Positions 8,360 through 16,329 are shown, counted from the first letter of the stretch. The stretch: 64,000 nucleotides of DNA from Pseudomonas sp. ACM7 (GCF_004136015.1 NZ_CP024866.1:2362637-2426636), one strand, 5' to 3'. The notes: generated by a model not told the origin, from the letters alone. Numbers and translations are program-made.

Positions 8360-8848
8360 ATGAAGTTCTCCTCGATTCTCTTGTTGTCCCTTAGCCTGGC
8401 TAGTGGCATCGCTTCTGCTGGCGGCACCGCTGAAGCAGGTGTGGGCGGCGCATTGGGCGGGGTTCTGGGCTCAGTCGTCGGTCAGTCACTAGGCGGCAAT
8501 ACAGGTTCCACCATCGGCGCGGCCCTGGGCGGCGCGGGTGGTAGCGCCGTTGGCGCAGACAGACGCAGCCGTGGCGAAGCCGCCATTGGCGGTGCGTTGG
8601 GCGCGGCAGGCGGTAACGTGGTCGGTCGCAGCATGGGCGGCACCTCCGGCAGTCTGATCGGCTCCGCAGCAGGCGGCGGCGCCGGTGGCGCGCTGGGTAA
8701 CTACATGGGCAACAAGAGCGATGACGACGATGATCGTCGCTCCTATCGTCGTGGTTATGATGATGATCGTCGCTACTACCGTGACGGCCACCCGGGGCGC
8801 GGTCATGCCTATGGCCACCGCAAGCATCACCATCGCTATCGCGACTGA
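8360..8848 (+). CDS. Exported glycine-zipper protein with charged tail
   Basis: A 162-residue protein with a clear signal peptide (MKFSSILLLSLSLASGIASA). The next ~100 residues are Gly/Ala-rich glycine-zipper repeats (GGALGGVLGSVVGQSLGG, GAALGGAGGSAVGA, GGALGAAGGNVVGRSMGG), typical of membrane-inserting or outer-membrane-associated segments. The last ~45 residues switch abruptly to an Asp/Arg/Tyr/His-rich hydrophilic tail (DDDDDRRSYRRGYDDDRRYY, then GHRKHHHRYRD). GAGG lies 9 nt before the ATG. The function is unknown. The His/Asp tail could bind metal, but that is inference. A strong terminator follows. Confidence 0.85.
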   Translation: MKFSSILLLSLSLASGIASAGGTAEAGVGGALGGVLGSVVGQSLGGNTGSTIGAALGGAGGSAVGADRRSRGEAAIGGALGAAGGNVVGRSMGGTSGSLIGSAAGGGAGGALGNYMGNKSDDDDDRRSYRRGYDDDRRYYRDGHPGRGHAYGHRKHHHRYRD

Positions 8849-8878
8849 GGCTTGAATCGCCTCGCTTGCCGATGCATC

Positions 8879-8912
8879 AAAAAATCGCAGCCCAAGGGCT
8901 GCGATTTTTTTT
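8879..8912. terminator. Bidirectional intrinsic terminator
   Basis: An 11-bp stem (AATCGCAGCCC / GGGCTGCGATT) has a two-base loop, an A-run before it and eight T after it. It lies between the convergent glycine-zipper and thioesterase genes and can serve both. Confidence 0.9.
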
Positions 8913-8917
8913 GTCCG

Positions 8918-9349
8918 TCAAACCACCAACCGCTCCAGCGCCCCGCGCAACCCGGCAGGAATCGCCACCGGCTGATTAGAAGCCCGATCCACAAACACAT
9001 GCACAAAGCGCCCTGCTGCGCAGGCTTCGTCTTCCCCGGCCTTGAACACTGCCAGCTCGTATTGCACCGAACTGTTGCCCAACTTGCCCACCCGCAAACC
9101 AATCTCGATCCGATCGGGGAAGGCAATGGAAGCAAAGTAATCGCAGGCCGAACTCACGACAAAACCCACCACCTCGCCGTCATGGATATCCAGGCCGCCG
9201 ACTTCGATCAGGTAGGTGTTCACTGCAGTATCGAAGAAGCTGTAGTAGGTGACGTTGTTGACGTGACCATAGGCGTCGTTGTCGTGCCAGCGGGTGGTGA
9301 TGGGCTGGAAGTGGGGGTAGTCGGTGCGTTGGGGCATCGGGTTGGACAT
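8918..9349 (-). CDS. Acyl-CoA thioesterase, 4HBT hot-dog family
   Basis: A 143-residue hot-dog-fold protein. The 4-hydroxybenzoyl-CoA thioesterase active-site motif appears as RWHDNDAYGHVNNVTYYSFFD, where Asp and the GHVNN loop are diagnostic. It should hydrolyse a CoA thioester in the cytoplasm. It lies downstream of the 3-hydroxyacyl-CoA dehydrogenase gene on the same strand, but a REP pair separates them by ~180 bp, so they may be separately transcribed. The shared acyl-CoA theme suggests related substrates. The specific acyl group is unknown. Confidence 0.9.
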   Translation of the reverse strand: MSNPMPQRTDYPHFQPITTRWHDNDAYGHVNNVTYYSFFDTAVNTYLIEVGGLDIHDGEVVGFVVSSACDYFASIAFPDRIEIGLRVGKLGNSSVQYELAVFKAGEDEACAAGRFVHVFVDRASNQPVAIPAGLRGALERLVV

Positions 9350-9404
9350 CAGCGTCGATTCCTGGAGTTGGATTGCCAGTCTAAGGCGAAAACCGCGTCG
9401 TACT

Positions 9405-9503
9405 CATCGCGAGCAAGCTCGCTCCCACAGTGAATCTCAGTCGTACACAAAATCTGTGCTCACTGAAGATCAAACTAATGTGGGAGCGAGCTTGCTCGCG
9501 ATG
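9405..9503. repeat. REP-type inverted pair, family A
   Basis: Facing REP cores (CATCGCGAGCAAGCTCGC... and ...GCGAGCTTGCTCGCGATG) lie between the dehydrogenase stop and the thioesterase start. The pair probably stabilises or attenuates readthrough mRNA. Confidence 0.85.
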
Positions 9504-9527
9504 AGGCCATCAGAGGCACTACTTCAA

Positions 9528-10754
9528 TCAGCGCTCAGAAAACCCCTTGCCCACCGCCGCCAACTCCCCAATCAACCGTGCCGGATTCCACTGATCACCC
9601 TGCTTCGTCTCCAGCGCCAGCAACCGTTGGTGAATATCCGCCAGCCCTTGCTGATCCGCCCAAGCCATCGGCCCACCCTTGTCCGCCGGGAAGCCGTAGC
9701 CATTGAGGTACACCAGATCGATGTCGTGCGCCGATCCGGCAATCCCTTCCTGAAGGATCTTCGCACCCTCGTTGACCAGTGCCAGCAAGCAGCGCTCAAG
9801 AATCTCCTCGGGGCTTATCTCGCGACGCTGGAACCCCAGCTCTTCGCTGACCTTCAACACCAGCGCATCGACTTCAACATCGTGCTCAGCCTGGCGACTG
9901 CCCGGCTCATAGTGGTAATAGCCATTGCCACTTTTCTGGCCGAAACGACCCAATTCGCACAGACGATTGTCCACCTGAACCTCAGGCGCATCCTGCCCTT
10001 TGCCGGCCAACTGCCGGGCGCGCCACTCCAGATCAATGCCGACCACGTCGTACATGCGGAACGGCCCCATGGCGAAACCAAAACCTTGCAGTGCCGCATC
10101 GACCTGATGTGGATAAGCGCCTTCGAGCAGCATCTTGCGCGCTTCTAGCACATACGGATGCAGCATGCGGTTACCGATGAAACCATGGCAGTTGCCCGAC
10201 ACCACGCTGACTTTGTCCATGCGCTTGCCCAGTGCCAGAGCAGCCTCAAGCACCACCGGTAAAGTCTGCGCACCGCGAACGACTTCCAGCAACTTCATGA
10301 TGTGCGCCGGGCTGAAGAAGTGCAGGCCCAGGACCTGTTGCGGACGGCGAGTGGCCGCGGCGATGGCATCAATATCCAGCGCCGAGGTATTGCTGGCCAG
10401 AATCGCTTCAGGTTTGAGCAGATCGTCCAGCTCACGGAAGATTTTCTGCTTGAGCTCAAGGTTTTCGTACACCGCTTCGATGACCAGATCGACATCGCAG
10501 ATCGCCGCGTAGTCAGCAGCCGCCGTTACCCGTGCTATGCGAGCGTCCGCTTCGGCCTGATCGATCCGTCCCTGACGCACGTTGTGGGCGTAGGTGTCCG
10601 CCACGGTAGCCAGCGCCTGTTCAAGCATCTGTGGATTGTTATCGACCCACTGCACCGGGACGCCGGCGTTGGCCAGACACATGACAATGCCACGGCCCAT
10701 GGTGCCCGCGCCAATGACGGCGGCGCGCTGAATAGTGAACGGTGTCTGGCTCAT
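9528..10754 (-). CDS. 3-hydroxyacyl-CoA dehydrogenase (NAD-dependent)
   Basis: A 408-residue stand-alone dehydrogenase with no crotonase domain. It oxidises 3-hydroxyacyl-CoA to 3-ketoacyl-CoA. The Rossmann motif is GAGTMGRG at ~15-22. LASNTSALDIDAIA and GLHFFSPAHIMKLLEVVRG (catalytic His in HFFSPAH) follow, then the NAD-domain hinge SGNCHGFIGNRML. Two C-terminal 3HCDH repeats are visible (MGPFRMYDVVGIDLEW; NGYGFPADKGGPMAWAD). The length fits two-repeat enzymes such as the FadB/PaaH dehydrogenase portions. The gene probably contributes to fatty-acid or beta-hydroxy-acid catabolism with the downstream thioesterase. Confidence 0.93.
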   Translation of the reverse strand: MSQTPFTIQRAAVIGAGTMGRGIVMCLANAGVPVQWVDNNPQMLEQALATVADTYAHNVRQGRIDQAEADARIARVTAAADYAAICDVDLVIEAVYENLELKQKIFRELDDLLKPEAILASNTSALDIDAIAAATRRPQQVLGLHFFSPAHIMKLLEVVRGAQTLPVVLEAALALGKRMDKVSVVSGNCHGFIGNRMLHPYVLEARKMLLEGAYPHQVDAALQGFGFAMGPFRMYDVVGIDLEWRARQLAGKGQDAPEVQVDNRLCELGRFGQKSGNGYYHYEPGSRQAEHDVEVDALVLKVSEELGFQRREISPEEILERCLLALVNEGAKILQEGIAGSAHDIDLVYLNGYGFPADKGGPMAWADQQGLADIHQRLLALETKQGDQWNPARLIGELAAVGKGFSER

Positions 10755-10856
10755 AGTTGTTCTCTTGTTGGCGATCCAAAGACAGCCTTCACCATAGTCA
10801 GGCGGCGCGCATTTTTGAAATTTATTCCTGTGATGAGCAACATTCAGCGGATGGAT

Positions 10857-12791
10857 CTACGCCGGCAAATGTGCCTCGGCCCACGTCCGGACTTCGGCAT
10901 ACGGATAATCCTCCAGCGCCGCAAACCCGGGAATCGACCGTGCCTTGAGCTTGGTGAACAGCGGCACGCCGATGCCGCATAAAAACCGCGTAACGCGTTC
11001 CGCCGATGGAGTGTTGCCGGTGTACTGCTCGTGCCTGTGGATAAAGTCACCGCACAACGCCTCGAAGTTTTTATCCACAAGCGCCGGTAATTCCGGTGGC
11101 GTCGGCAATCGCGCCACATCCCCGTGACACACCGAACAATGCCCGCACTGCTGCGGTGCGTTTTCATCGCCGAAGTACTCGGCCAGGCGATAACCCAGGC
11201 AATGGTCGGTGGCGAACAGTTCCAGCATGGCGTGAATCCGCGCGACCTCGGTGCGCTCGTGCCGGGTGAAATAGGCGTGTAACTCGGCGCTCAGGGCCTG
11301 GCTGTTGAAATCCGTTTGCAACAGGCTGTAGACCTCGGTCATCTGTTTGCTTTCGAGCTCGACCCAGCCCTTTTCCTGGAAATAATCCAGCGCCTTGACC
11401 ACTCGATTGCGTTCGGCCTGATGCTGTTCATACAGCGCATCGAAATTCACCGTGGCCCAGGTCCGTGCGCGACTGGAGGTCTGGATAATCGCCGCGACGA
11501 AGTCCTTGCGCTCACCCTCGAAACGGGCGAGTAAAGCTTCCGGCTCCTGCAAATACTTGAAACGGTATTCGGCGTAATAGGCGTAACGCGGCGCAATGAT
11601 TCCACGCAGTTCCAACTGCACCAGCAAAGTCTTGAGCGGCAGCTGACGGATGTTGCTCTGATCGGCCAGCGGCCCCAACAGAAACTCCCACTGCCCCTCG
11701 GGCGCGGCGGCTTGCAACTCGTCGAGCACATAGCGGATGCCATCCAGCTCAGGCGTATCGCCGTAGACGAAGTTTTCCAGCACGTTGAGGCTGTCGCGGT
11801 TGGCCAATACCAGGCAGTCGGACGGCTGCCCGTCACGCCCGGCACGGCCGATTTCCTGGCTGTAGTTTTCGATGGATTTGGGCAGGTCGAAATGCACCAC
11901 GTTGCGGATGTCGCTCTTGTCGATGCCCATGCCGAACGCGATGGTGGCAACGATGCAATTGGACTGCCCGCCCATGAACCGGCGCTGGATTGCTTCGCGC
12001 TGTTCGTGGGGCAGACCAGCGTGATAGGCCTCGGCCTGAATGCCGTTGCGGGTCAGATGTTCGGCAATGTGCTCGGCGGTTTTCTGCAGGGTGACGTAGA
12101 CAATGCTCGGCTGGTCGGGACGCTGGCTCATCCATTCGACAAGGCGTCGTCGCTTGTCCTGACCGCGCACCGGCTCCACCAACAGATTGAGGTTCGGCCG
12201 GTAGAAACCGGTGGTCACCACGTCCTCAGGGGCGATGGCGAATTTTGCCTCCATGTCCGCGATCACTTTGGGGGTCGCAGTGGCGGTCAGCAGCAAGGCC
12301 TGAGGGATGTTGAACTGGCGCTGATAGTCGGGGAGCTTGAGGTAGTCGGGGCGAAAGTTGTGGCCCCATTCCGAGATGCAGTGCGCCTCGTCCACCACCA
12401 GCAACGAGATCGGCACCTGCTGCAAGAAATTGCGGAAACGCTCGTTCTTCAGGCGCTCCACGGAGATCATCAAAATTTTCAGCTCGCCAGACTTGGCCCG
12501 AGCCATCACGTCGCTGGCGTCATCGCGGCTCTGGGCCGAATCGATACTGCCCGCCGCAATGCCATGGCGCTGCAGGAACGCCAACTGATCCTGCATCAAC
12601 GCCAGCAGTGGCGAGACCACCAGCGTCAGGTGCGGCAGTAGCAAGGCCGGCAATTGATAACAAAGGGACTTACCCGAGCCGGTGGGGAAAATCGCCGCCG
12701 CCGAGCGCCCGGCCAACACCGCGCTGACCGCCGCTTCCTGGCCGGGCCGAAACTGTGGATAACCGAAAACCTGTTCCAGGGTGTTGTGCAT
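10857..12791 (-). CDS. recQ: RecQ-family ATP-dependent DNA helicase
   Basis: A 644-residue superfamily-2 3'-5' DNA helicase. It shows RPGQEAAVSAVLAGR (motif 0), Walker A PTGSGKS at 36-42, DEAHCISEWGHNFRPDY with DEAH at 134-137, TATATPKV (motif III), IATIAFGMGIDKSDIRNVVH (motif V) and QEIGRAGRDGQ (motif VI). A late Cys cluster (CGHCSVCHG) is the RecQ-Ct zinc ligand set. A classical HRDC domain is not obvious at the C-terminus, which instead has ~80 residues ending near DYPYAEVRTWAEAHLPA. The role is recombination repair and fork restart. It is transcribed alone. Confidence 0.93.
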   Translation of the reverse strand: MHNTLEQVFGYPQFRPGQEAAVSAVLAGRSAAAIFPTGSGKSLCYQLPALLLPHLTLVVSPLLALMQDQLAFLQRHGIAAGSIDSAQSRDDASDVMARAKSGELKILMISVERLKNERFRNFLQQVPISLLVVDEAHCISEWGHNFRPDYLKLPDYQRQFNIPQALLLTATATPKVIADMEAKFAIAPEDVVTTGFYRPNLNLLVEPVRGQDKRRRLVEWMSQRPDQPSIVYVTLQKTAEHIAEHLTRNGIQAEAYHAGLPHEQREAIQRRFMGGQSNCIVATIAFGMGIDKSDIRNVVHFDLPKSIENYSQEIGRAGRDGQPSDCLVLANRDSLNVLENFVYGDTPELDGIRYVLDELQAAAPEGQWEFLLGPLADQSNIRQLPLKTLLVQLELRGIIAPRYAYYAEYRFKYLQEPEALLARFEGERKDFVAAIIQTSSRARTWATVNFDALYEQHQAERNRVVKALDYFQEKGWVELESKQMTEVYSLLQTDFNSQALSAELHAYFTRHERTEVARIHAMLELFATDHCLGYRLAEYFGDENAPQQCGHCSVCHGDVARLPTPPELPALVDKNFEALCGDFIHRHEQYTGNTPSAERVTRFLCGIGVPLFTKLKARSIPGFAALEDYPYAEVRTWAEAHLPA

Positions 12792-12901
12792 AAGCTGTCA
12801 CTCCGTTGACCGCTGCGAAGCCCAAAGCCTAGCCGGCAAACGCAGCGAGTCGAGAAAAGGTCGGGGACCAAAACGATACGGGATGATACAGCGTGTTGTC
12901 G

Positions 12902-13003
12902 GCGATCGTTCCCATGCGCCGCAAAGGAATGCAGCCCGTGACGCTTCGCGTTACTGGACGCGGAGCGTCCCTTGAGGCATTCCCACTCGGGTGCGTGGGA
13001 AGA
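12902..13003. repeat. Dispersed hairpin repeat, family D
   Basis: A GC-rich palindromic block: CGTTCCCATGCG, then GACGCTTCGCGTTACTGGACGC, then GAGGCATTCCCACTCGGGTGCGTGGGAA. The outer arms GTTCCCA/TGGGAA pair, as do the inner CGCTTCGCG-type segments. A shorter copy with the same GTGGGAATGCCTCAAG core lies at 15809-15841. Both copies flank the accessory pocket. Confidence 0.65.
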
Positions 13004-13020
13004 TCAGTCAGGAGAGGAGG

Positions 13021-13317
13021 CTAAGGCGCCAACACCGCCACGCGCAGCTGTTCATTCAATGCCTGCTCGTGAAACACCTGGCTCTTGCTCGCCCAAATGG
13101 CATGGGCCGGACTGATTTCGCCGGTGAACGCCGCCGCCAACTGACGCAAATCAGCGCGCAAAGCGGTGTCCATGCTCGCCTGACTGGTCAGCGCATCCGG
13201 CCAACCAGTGCGGTCCATATTGGCCAGGACCATCGAGCTACCTGCATCAGCAGCACCCGCCGCGCGACAAAACCCGCCCCACAGCAACAAAATCGAGGCC
13301 ATACGTAGCCATTGCAT
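13021..13317 (-). CDS. Small exported protein of unknown function
   Basis: A 98-residue protein. The N-terminus MQWLRMASILLLWGGFCRAAGA looks like a cleavable signal peptide. The mature part is short and polar (DAGSSMVLANMDRTGWPDALTSQ...), with no cysteines, transmembrane helix or catalytic motif that I recognise. It lies alone between recQ and the small-paralogue/hydrolase locus, transcribed leftward. Composition matches the chromosome, so recent transfer is not evident. Confidence 0.6.
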   Translation of the reverse strand: MQWLRMASILLLWGGFCRAAGAADAGSSMVLANMDRTGWPDALTSQASMDTALRADLRQLAAAFTGEISPAHAIWASKSQVFHEQALNEQLRVAVLAP

Positions 13318-13342
13318 ACTTAATTCCCTTTAAGCGTTGGAC

Positions 13343-13360
13343 GGACGTTTCGAAACGTCC
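13343..13360. promoter_or_regulatory. Perfect 18-bp palindrome
   Basis: GGACGTTTCGAAACGTCC is fully self-complementary and lies 26 bp upstream of the leftward 98-residue gene. It is a likely binding site for a dimeric regulator. The rest of the 308-bp gap (13318-13625) holds GTAGG/CCTAC-rich stretches and no convincing ORF. Confidence 0.45.
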
Positions 13361-13625
13361 TACTGATTCTGGCGCGCACCATACAGAGGCTTGATGCGTT
13401 ACGCCTGACAAACCCGTAGGAAATTTGCCATCTAAGGGTTTAGGCGTAAAAAACCTCGGGAAACGCGTAGGTTTGGTCCGAAAAGGCAGGAAAAACCCCT
13501 ACAAACCCTGTCCATTGCGGCCGTATTGCCGCGCTGCGTCGCCACCTTCATAGTTTGCGGCGCGGCTGAAAACAGGGTGTCGACCTGCCGGCGAGACTGC
13601 CCGACTTCCTACAGGACTGACCTAA

Positions 13626-13889
13626 ATGCAAGACCGCTACCGTCCACTCAAAACCAGCTACAGCGAAACACCCGTCCTCGTCATCGACACCACGGCCAGC
13701 ACCGGTGCCGTCCTCGACGCAGCGCACCAACGCCTGCGCGCAGCCAGCGATTTGCTCGAAACGCTTTATTGCCTGTGCTTCAAACAGGCCGACGTTAAAG
13801 ACATCCCTCATATAGTGAATGCGCTTTACTTACTAACGCAGGATGGTTGCGAGCTACTAGAAGTTGCCAAACAAAGAATAGAACACTAA
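13626..13889 (+). CDS. Small Pseudomonas protein, paralogue 1
   Basis: An 87-residue soluble, mostly helical protein. The core motifs DRYRPLKTSY, LVIDTTAS, ALQ/AAHQRLRAASDLLETLYCLCF, DVKDIPHIVNALYLLTQDGCELLEVAKQRI recur almost position for position in the gene at 15501-15797. The pattern (N-terminal Pro-rich stretch, then helices with a mid-protein Cys pair) recalls DUF3077-type small proteins common in Pseudomonas, but I cannot confirm membership. It lies ~100 bp upstream of the hydrolase gene, on the same strand. Possible roles are an adaptor, immunity protein or regulator of the hydrolase; none is shown. Confidence 0.7.
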   Translation: MQDRYRPLKTSYSETPVLVIDTTASTGAVLDAAHQRLRAASDLLETLYCLCFKQADVKDIPHIVNALYLLTQDGCELLEVAKQRIEH

Positions 13890-13990
13890 AACTTCAAACA
13901 CACACTACAACCCCGGCAACAACTAACCACTTCATTATTTAAATAACTCAAACTAGTCTGCACGCTCTTAAACCAAACAAGAGCACAACA

Positions 13991-15118
13991 ATGACTACAT
14001 TAACTATTTTCTTTTGCGGTACCGGCTCGACTAAATTTGACAACCAAAACCCAACTTACTGGAATGGCGAACTGGTTTCGGCACTGGCCTCCCATCATGC
14101 TGGCCGAGAGTTTGCCGAATGGATCGTCATTGACGGCCCTGGCACCAGCAACCTGCAAGCTGATGAGCTGTTCACTAAATCCAAGGACTACGGCCTGAGC
14201 GGCACGCTGTTCGGCAAGGGCTGGGAGGAGAACGTAAAGCACGCCATCAACATCATCAAAGGTCAGTGTGACTGGCAGCGTGAAAAACTGACCGAGACCG
14301 AATACAACCGCCTGAAGGCTGCTGGCATTCCAATCGAAGACGTGATCGTCGAAGGCTCCTGGCTGTGGCGTAAATATAACTACGGCGACCGCAGTGTGAC
14401 CCAGCAGAAGTTACAAGAACAAATCATTAAAACGTTTCGCAAGGACGGCATTATTCCTACCAAGGTAAACTTGGTAGGCTGGAGCCGCGGCGGTATTAGT
14501 TGTCATATGCTGGCCAATGCCATGTTCAAGGACAGCACACTGAAGAACATCCCGGTAAATATCTTTGCGATTGATCCGGTACCGGGCATCGGCAACTTTC
14601 AGGAAGACAAAGTAAAACTGAATGCCAATGTAAAAGAATACGTCGGCTTCTACGCACGGGACGAGCGCTCCAAAGGCTTCAGCTGCGTCATCCCGCAAAC
14701 GGCCACCGGCACCCGAACCCACATCTACCCGATGCCCGGCCGCCATGGCACGCTGGTTGGCAACGCCGCAGCAGACGGTGTCAGCGGCCCTAAAGCACTG
14801 GCCGAACCCGGTCTGATCGTCCGCCACTTTGCCGAAGTGTGCCTGAAGCGCTGGGGCGTGCCGCTGAACAAAACCCTCAACCTGACCCCGGCCGCCCTGC
14901 AGAACCACCACAACACCATGGTCAGTACCGCCGCGAAATACAAAGCGATGGAAAAGTGCTCATACACCTACTTCACCGAGCTGGACCAGGGTGAGCGTTA
15001 CGTTTCGCTGGGTAGTAATGGGGTCAAGTTCTCGGCAGTGAAAGGCACGATCTACGCGCCGGCGACCGGGCTGACTACTGGCCTGCTGGATGTGGCGGCG
15101 TATCAGCATATTCGTTGA
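13991..15118 (+). CDS. Putative alpha/beta-hydrolase (lipase-like), possible effector
   Basis: A 375-residue protein without a signal peptide. The nucleophile elbow G163-W-S165-R-G is followed by FAIDPVPG (Asp195) and PGRHGTLVG (His252), in order and spacing suited to a Ser-Asp-His triad. The start LTIFFCGTGSTKFD has the GTxN/GTGS opening seen in DUF2235-like and secreted phospholipase families. The 5' flank (13890-13990) is AT-rich and the start lacks a strong ribosome site, unlike neighbouring core genes. Two paralogous small genes flank it. A type VI or other secreted lipase effector is one reading; a housekeeping esterase is less likely. I see no VgrG or PAAR gene nearby. Confidence 0.75.
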   Translation: MTTLTIFFCGTGSTKFDNQNPTYWNGELVSALASHHAGREFAEWIVIDGPGTSNLQADELFTKSKDYGLSGTLFGKGWEENVKHAINIIKGQCDWQREKLTETEYNRLKAAGIPIEDVIVEGSWLWRKYNYGDRSVTQQKLQEQIIKTFRKDGIIPTKVNLVGWSRGGISCHMLANAMFKDSTLKNIPVNIFAIDPVPGIGNFQEDKVKLNANVKEYVGFYARDERSKGFSCVIPQTATGTRTHIYPMPGRHGTLVGNAAADGVSGPKALAEPGLIVRHFAEVCLKRWGVPLNKTLNLTPAALQNHHNTMVSTAAKYKAMEKCSYTYFTELDQGERYVSLGSNGVKFSAVKGTIYAPATGLTTGLLDVAAYQHIR

Positions 15119-15210
15119 GGTGGTAGGACGCGGCGTGGCGGAAAAGCACGAGAAAATCCTCGCGAAAACTCCTATAGAAACGGCCTAGCCAAGGTTCATC
15201 CCGTTCCTAC

Positions 15211-15480
15211 ATGCGGGGACTCTTTGTCGTCTATCGCTGCCCGGCTGCTCACACCTATAGTCGGGCTGTCGCTGCCAAATCAGCGTCTCGGGCTTGGTCA
15301 CTCGATGGAATACATAAACGCGTCCGTTGTATGCTGCCGGCACCTCAAGTGTCTGCACGCTATATGGTGGCTGTGTTTGGGACGCCTTATGGCGTGCCGG
15401 TCTTATGTATTCCTCCGGTTGACCAACCCGAACACAGTCCGCCTCCATCGCTTGGTCACGATGGTGGTGGTTTCATCTGA
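15211..15480 (+). CDS. Ash/C4-like leader ORF (uncertain)
   Basis: An 89-codon ORF in the 380-bp gap after the hydrolase. Its last third, MVAVFGTPYGVPVLCIP...GHDGGGFI (ATG at 15364), resembles by eye the short MVA-x2-G-x-P-x-G-x-PV...GGF peptide encoded in phage P4 ash/C4 regions. The same DNA has strong RNA pairing: CCGGCAC (15337-15343) with GTGCCGG (15394-15400), ACGCC-TTAT-GGCGT, and GGTTG-AC-CAACC. The stop overlaps an ATG at 15480 (TGATG), in frame with the next small protein. It may be a structured regulatory RNA rather than a translated gene. Confidence 0.35.
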   Translation: MRGLFVVYRCPAAHTYSRAVAAKSASRAWSLDGIHKRVRCMLPAPQVSARYMVAVFGTPYGVPVLCIPPVDQPEHSPPPSLGHDGGGFI

Positions 15481-15500
15481 TGCATTTGAGAATACATAAA

Positions 15501-15797
15501 ATGAACAAATTGAACCCGTTCCCCGATCGCTACCGCCCCCTCCAAACAAACCTCACCGATTCCCCACCCCTGATCATCGACACAGAGGCCAACCCCCAGG
15601 ACATTCTCGAAGCTGCCCTCCAGCGAATCAGAGCCTCCGGCGACCTACTCAAAACCCTACATTGCCAATGCTTCAAAAACGGTGACGTGGAAGACATCCC
15701 GCATATCACCCACGCCCTCTACCTGTTGACTCAGGACGGCTGCGACCTGCTGAAAGTCGCGCAACAACGCATGATGGGCTGGAAAGCACCAACCTGA
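15501..15797 (+). CDS. Small Pseudomonas protein, paralogue 2
   Basis: A 98-residue paralogue of the gene at 13626. It shares DRYRPLQTN, LIIDTEA, LEAALQRIRASGDLLKTLHCQCF and DVEDIPHITHALYLLTQDGCDLLKVAQQR, then has a short divergent tail (MMGWKAPT). ATG at 15501 is used; an in-frame ATG at 15480 overlaps the upstream ORF stop and has GGTGG 9 nt before it, so a 105-residue form is possible. Together with paralogue 1 it brackets the hydrolase, which suggests duplication of a functional unit. Function unknown. Confidence 0.7.
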   Translation: MNKLNPFPDRYRPLQTNLTDSPPLIIDTEANPQDILEAALQRIRASGDLLKTLHCQCFKNGDVEDIPHITHALYLLTQDGCDLLKVAQQRMMGWKAPT

Positions 15798-15808
15798 CGC
15801 CGAGCGAA

Positions 15809-15841
15809 GATCGTTCCCACGCTCTGCGTGGGAATGCCTCA
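15809..15841. repeat. Partial copy of dispersed repeat, family D
   Basis: GATCGTTCCCACGCTCTGCG followed by TGGGAATGCCTCAAG shares the outer hairpin of the element at 12902-13003. It lies between paralogue 2 and the DUF1493 gene. Confidence 0.6.
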
Positions 15842-15911
15842 AGTTAGTCGGTCCTTCCCCCAGGGCCCGACGATCAATAAGCTCCACCCAAGCCCAATCG
15901 GACACTCCGCA

Positions 15912-16265
15912 ATGAACTTCGCCCCCGACTTCCCCGACGACCAAACCATGCATCTGCTCATGCAGCTGCTGCACGAAGAGCTCGGTCTGCCAGAACGCAA
16001 AACCATCAGCCTCACCACCTCGATTAACTTCGACTTTGGCTGCAACGGCACCGATGCGCGCCACCTGATGGAGACGCTGGAAGAACAGTTCGCCATCGAC
16101 TTCATCGATTACGACGCCTATCGCTACTTCCAGCCCGAAGGCTTTGACGTATTCCTCAAGCGCCGGGCCAAGGGGCGTGGCGACAAGATCCCTCTGACTA
16201 TCGGAATGATTTACCAAGCGATCAAGTTGCAACGGTGGGACACACAGGAATTGGAAGGAATCTAG
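15912..16265 (+). CDS. DUF1493 family protein
   Basis: A 117-residue acidic protein with the DUF1493 pattern. SINFDFGCNGTDARHLMETLEEQFAIDFIDYDAYRYFQPEGF sits in the middle and a C-terminal KIPLTIGMIYQAIKLQRW follows. DUF1493 proteins have an acyl-carrier-like helical fold, but the usual phosphopantetheine serine context (DSL) is replaced by CNGTDAR, so carrier function is not supported. ATG at 15912 is preferred because codons further upstream lie in repeat DNA. It closes the accessory pocket; any link to the hydrolase is unproven. Confidence 0.8.
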   Translation: MNFAPDFPDDQTMHLLMQLLHEELGLPERKTISLTTSINFDFGCNGTDARHLMETLEEQFAIDFIDYDAYRYFQPEGFDVFLKRRAKGRGDKIPLTIGMIYQAIKLQRWDTQELEGI

Positions 16266-16274
16266 CTGAACGCG

Positions 16275-16329
16275 TAAGTGCCATTATTCTGGTCGTTTAG
16301 CGCCTTTTCGGCTGGAATAATGGCACTTA
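16275..16329. repeat. Perfect 15-bp inverted repeat
   Basis: TAAGTGCCATTATTC (16275-16289) and its exact complement (16315-16329) enclose 25 bases, 10 bp after the DUF1493 stop. There is no T-run, so this is not a standard terminator. It could be an RNA hairpin, an operator or a trace of a mobile element. Confidence 0.6.
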
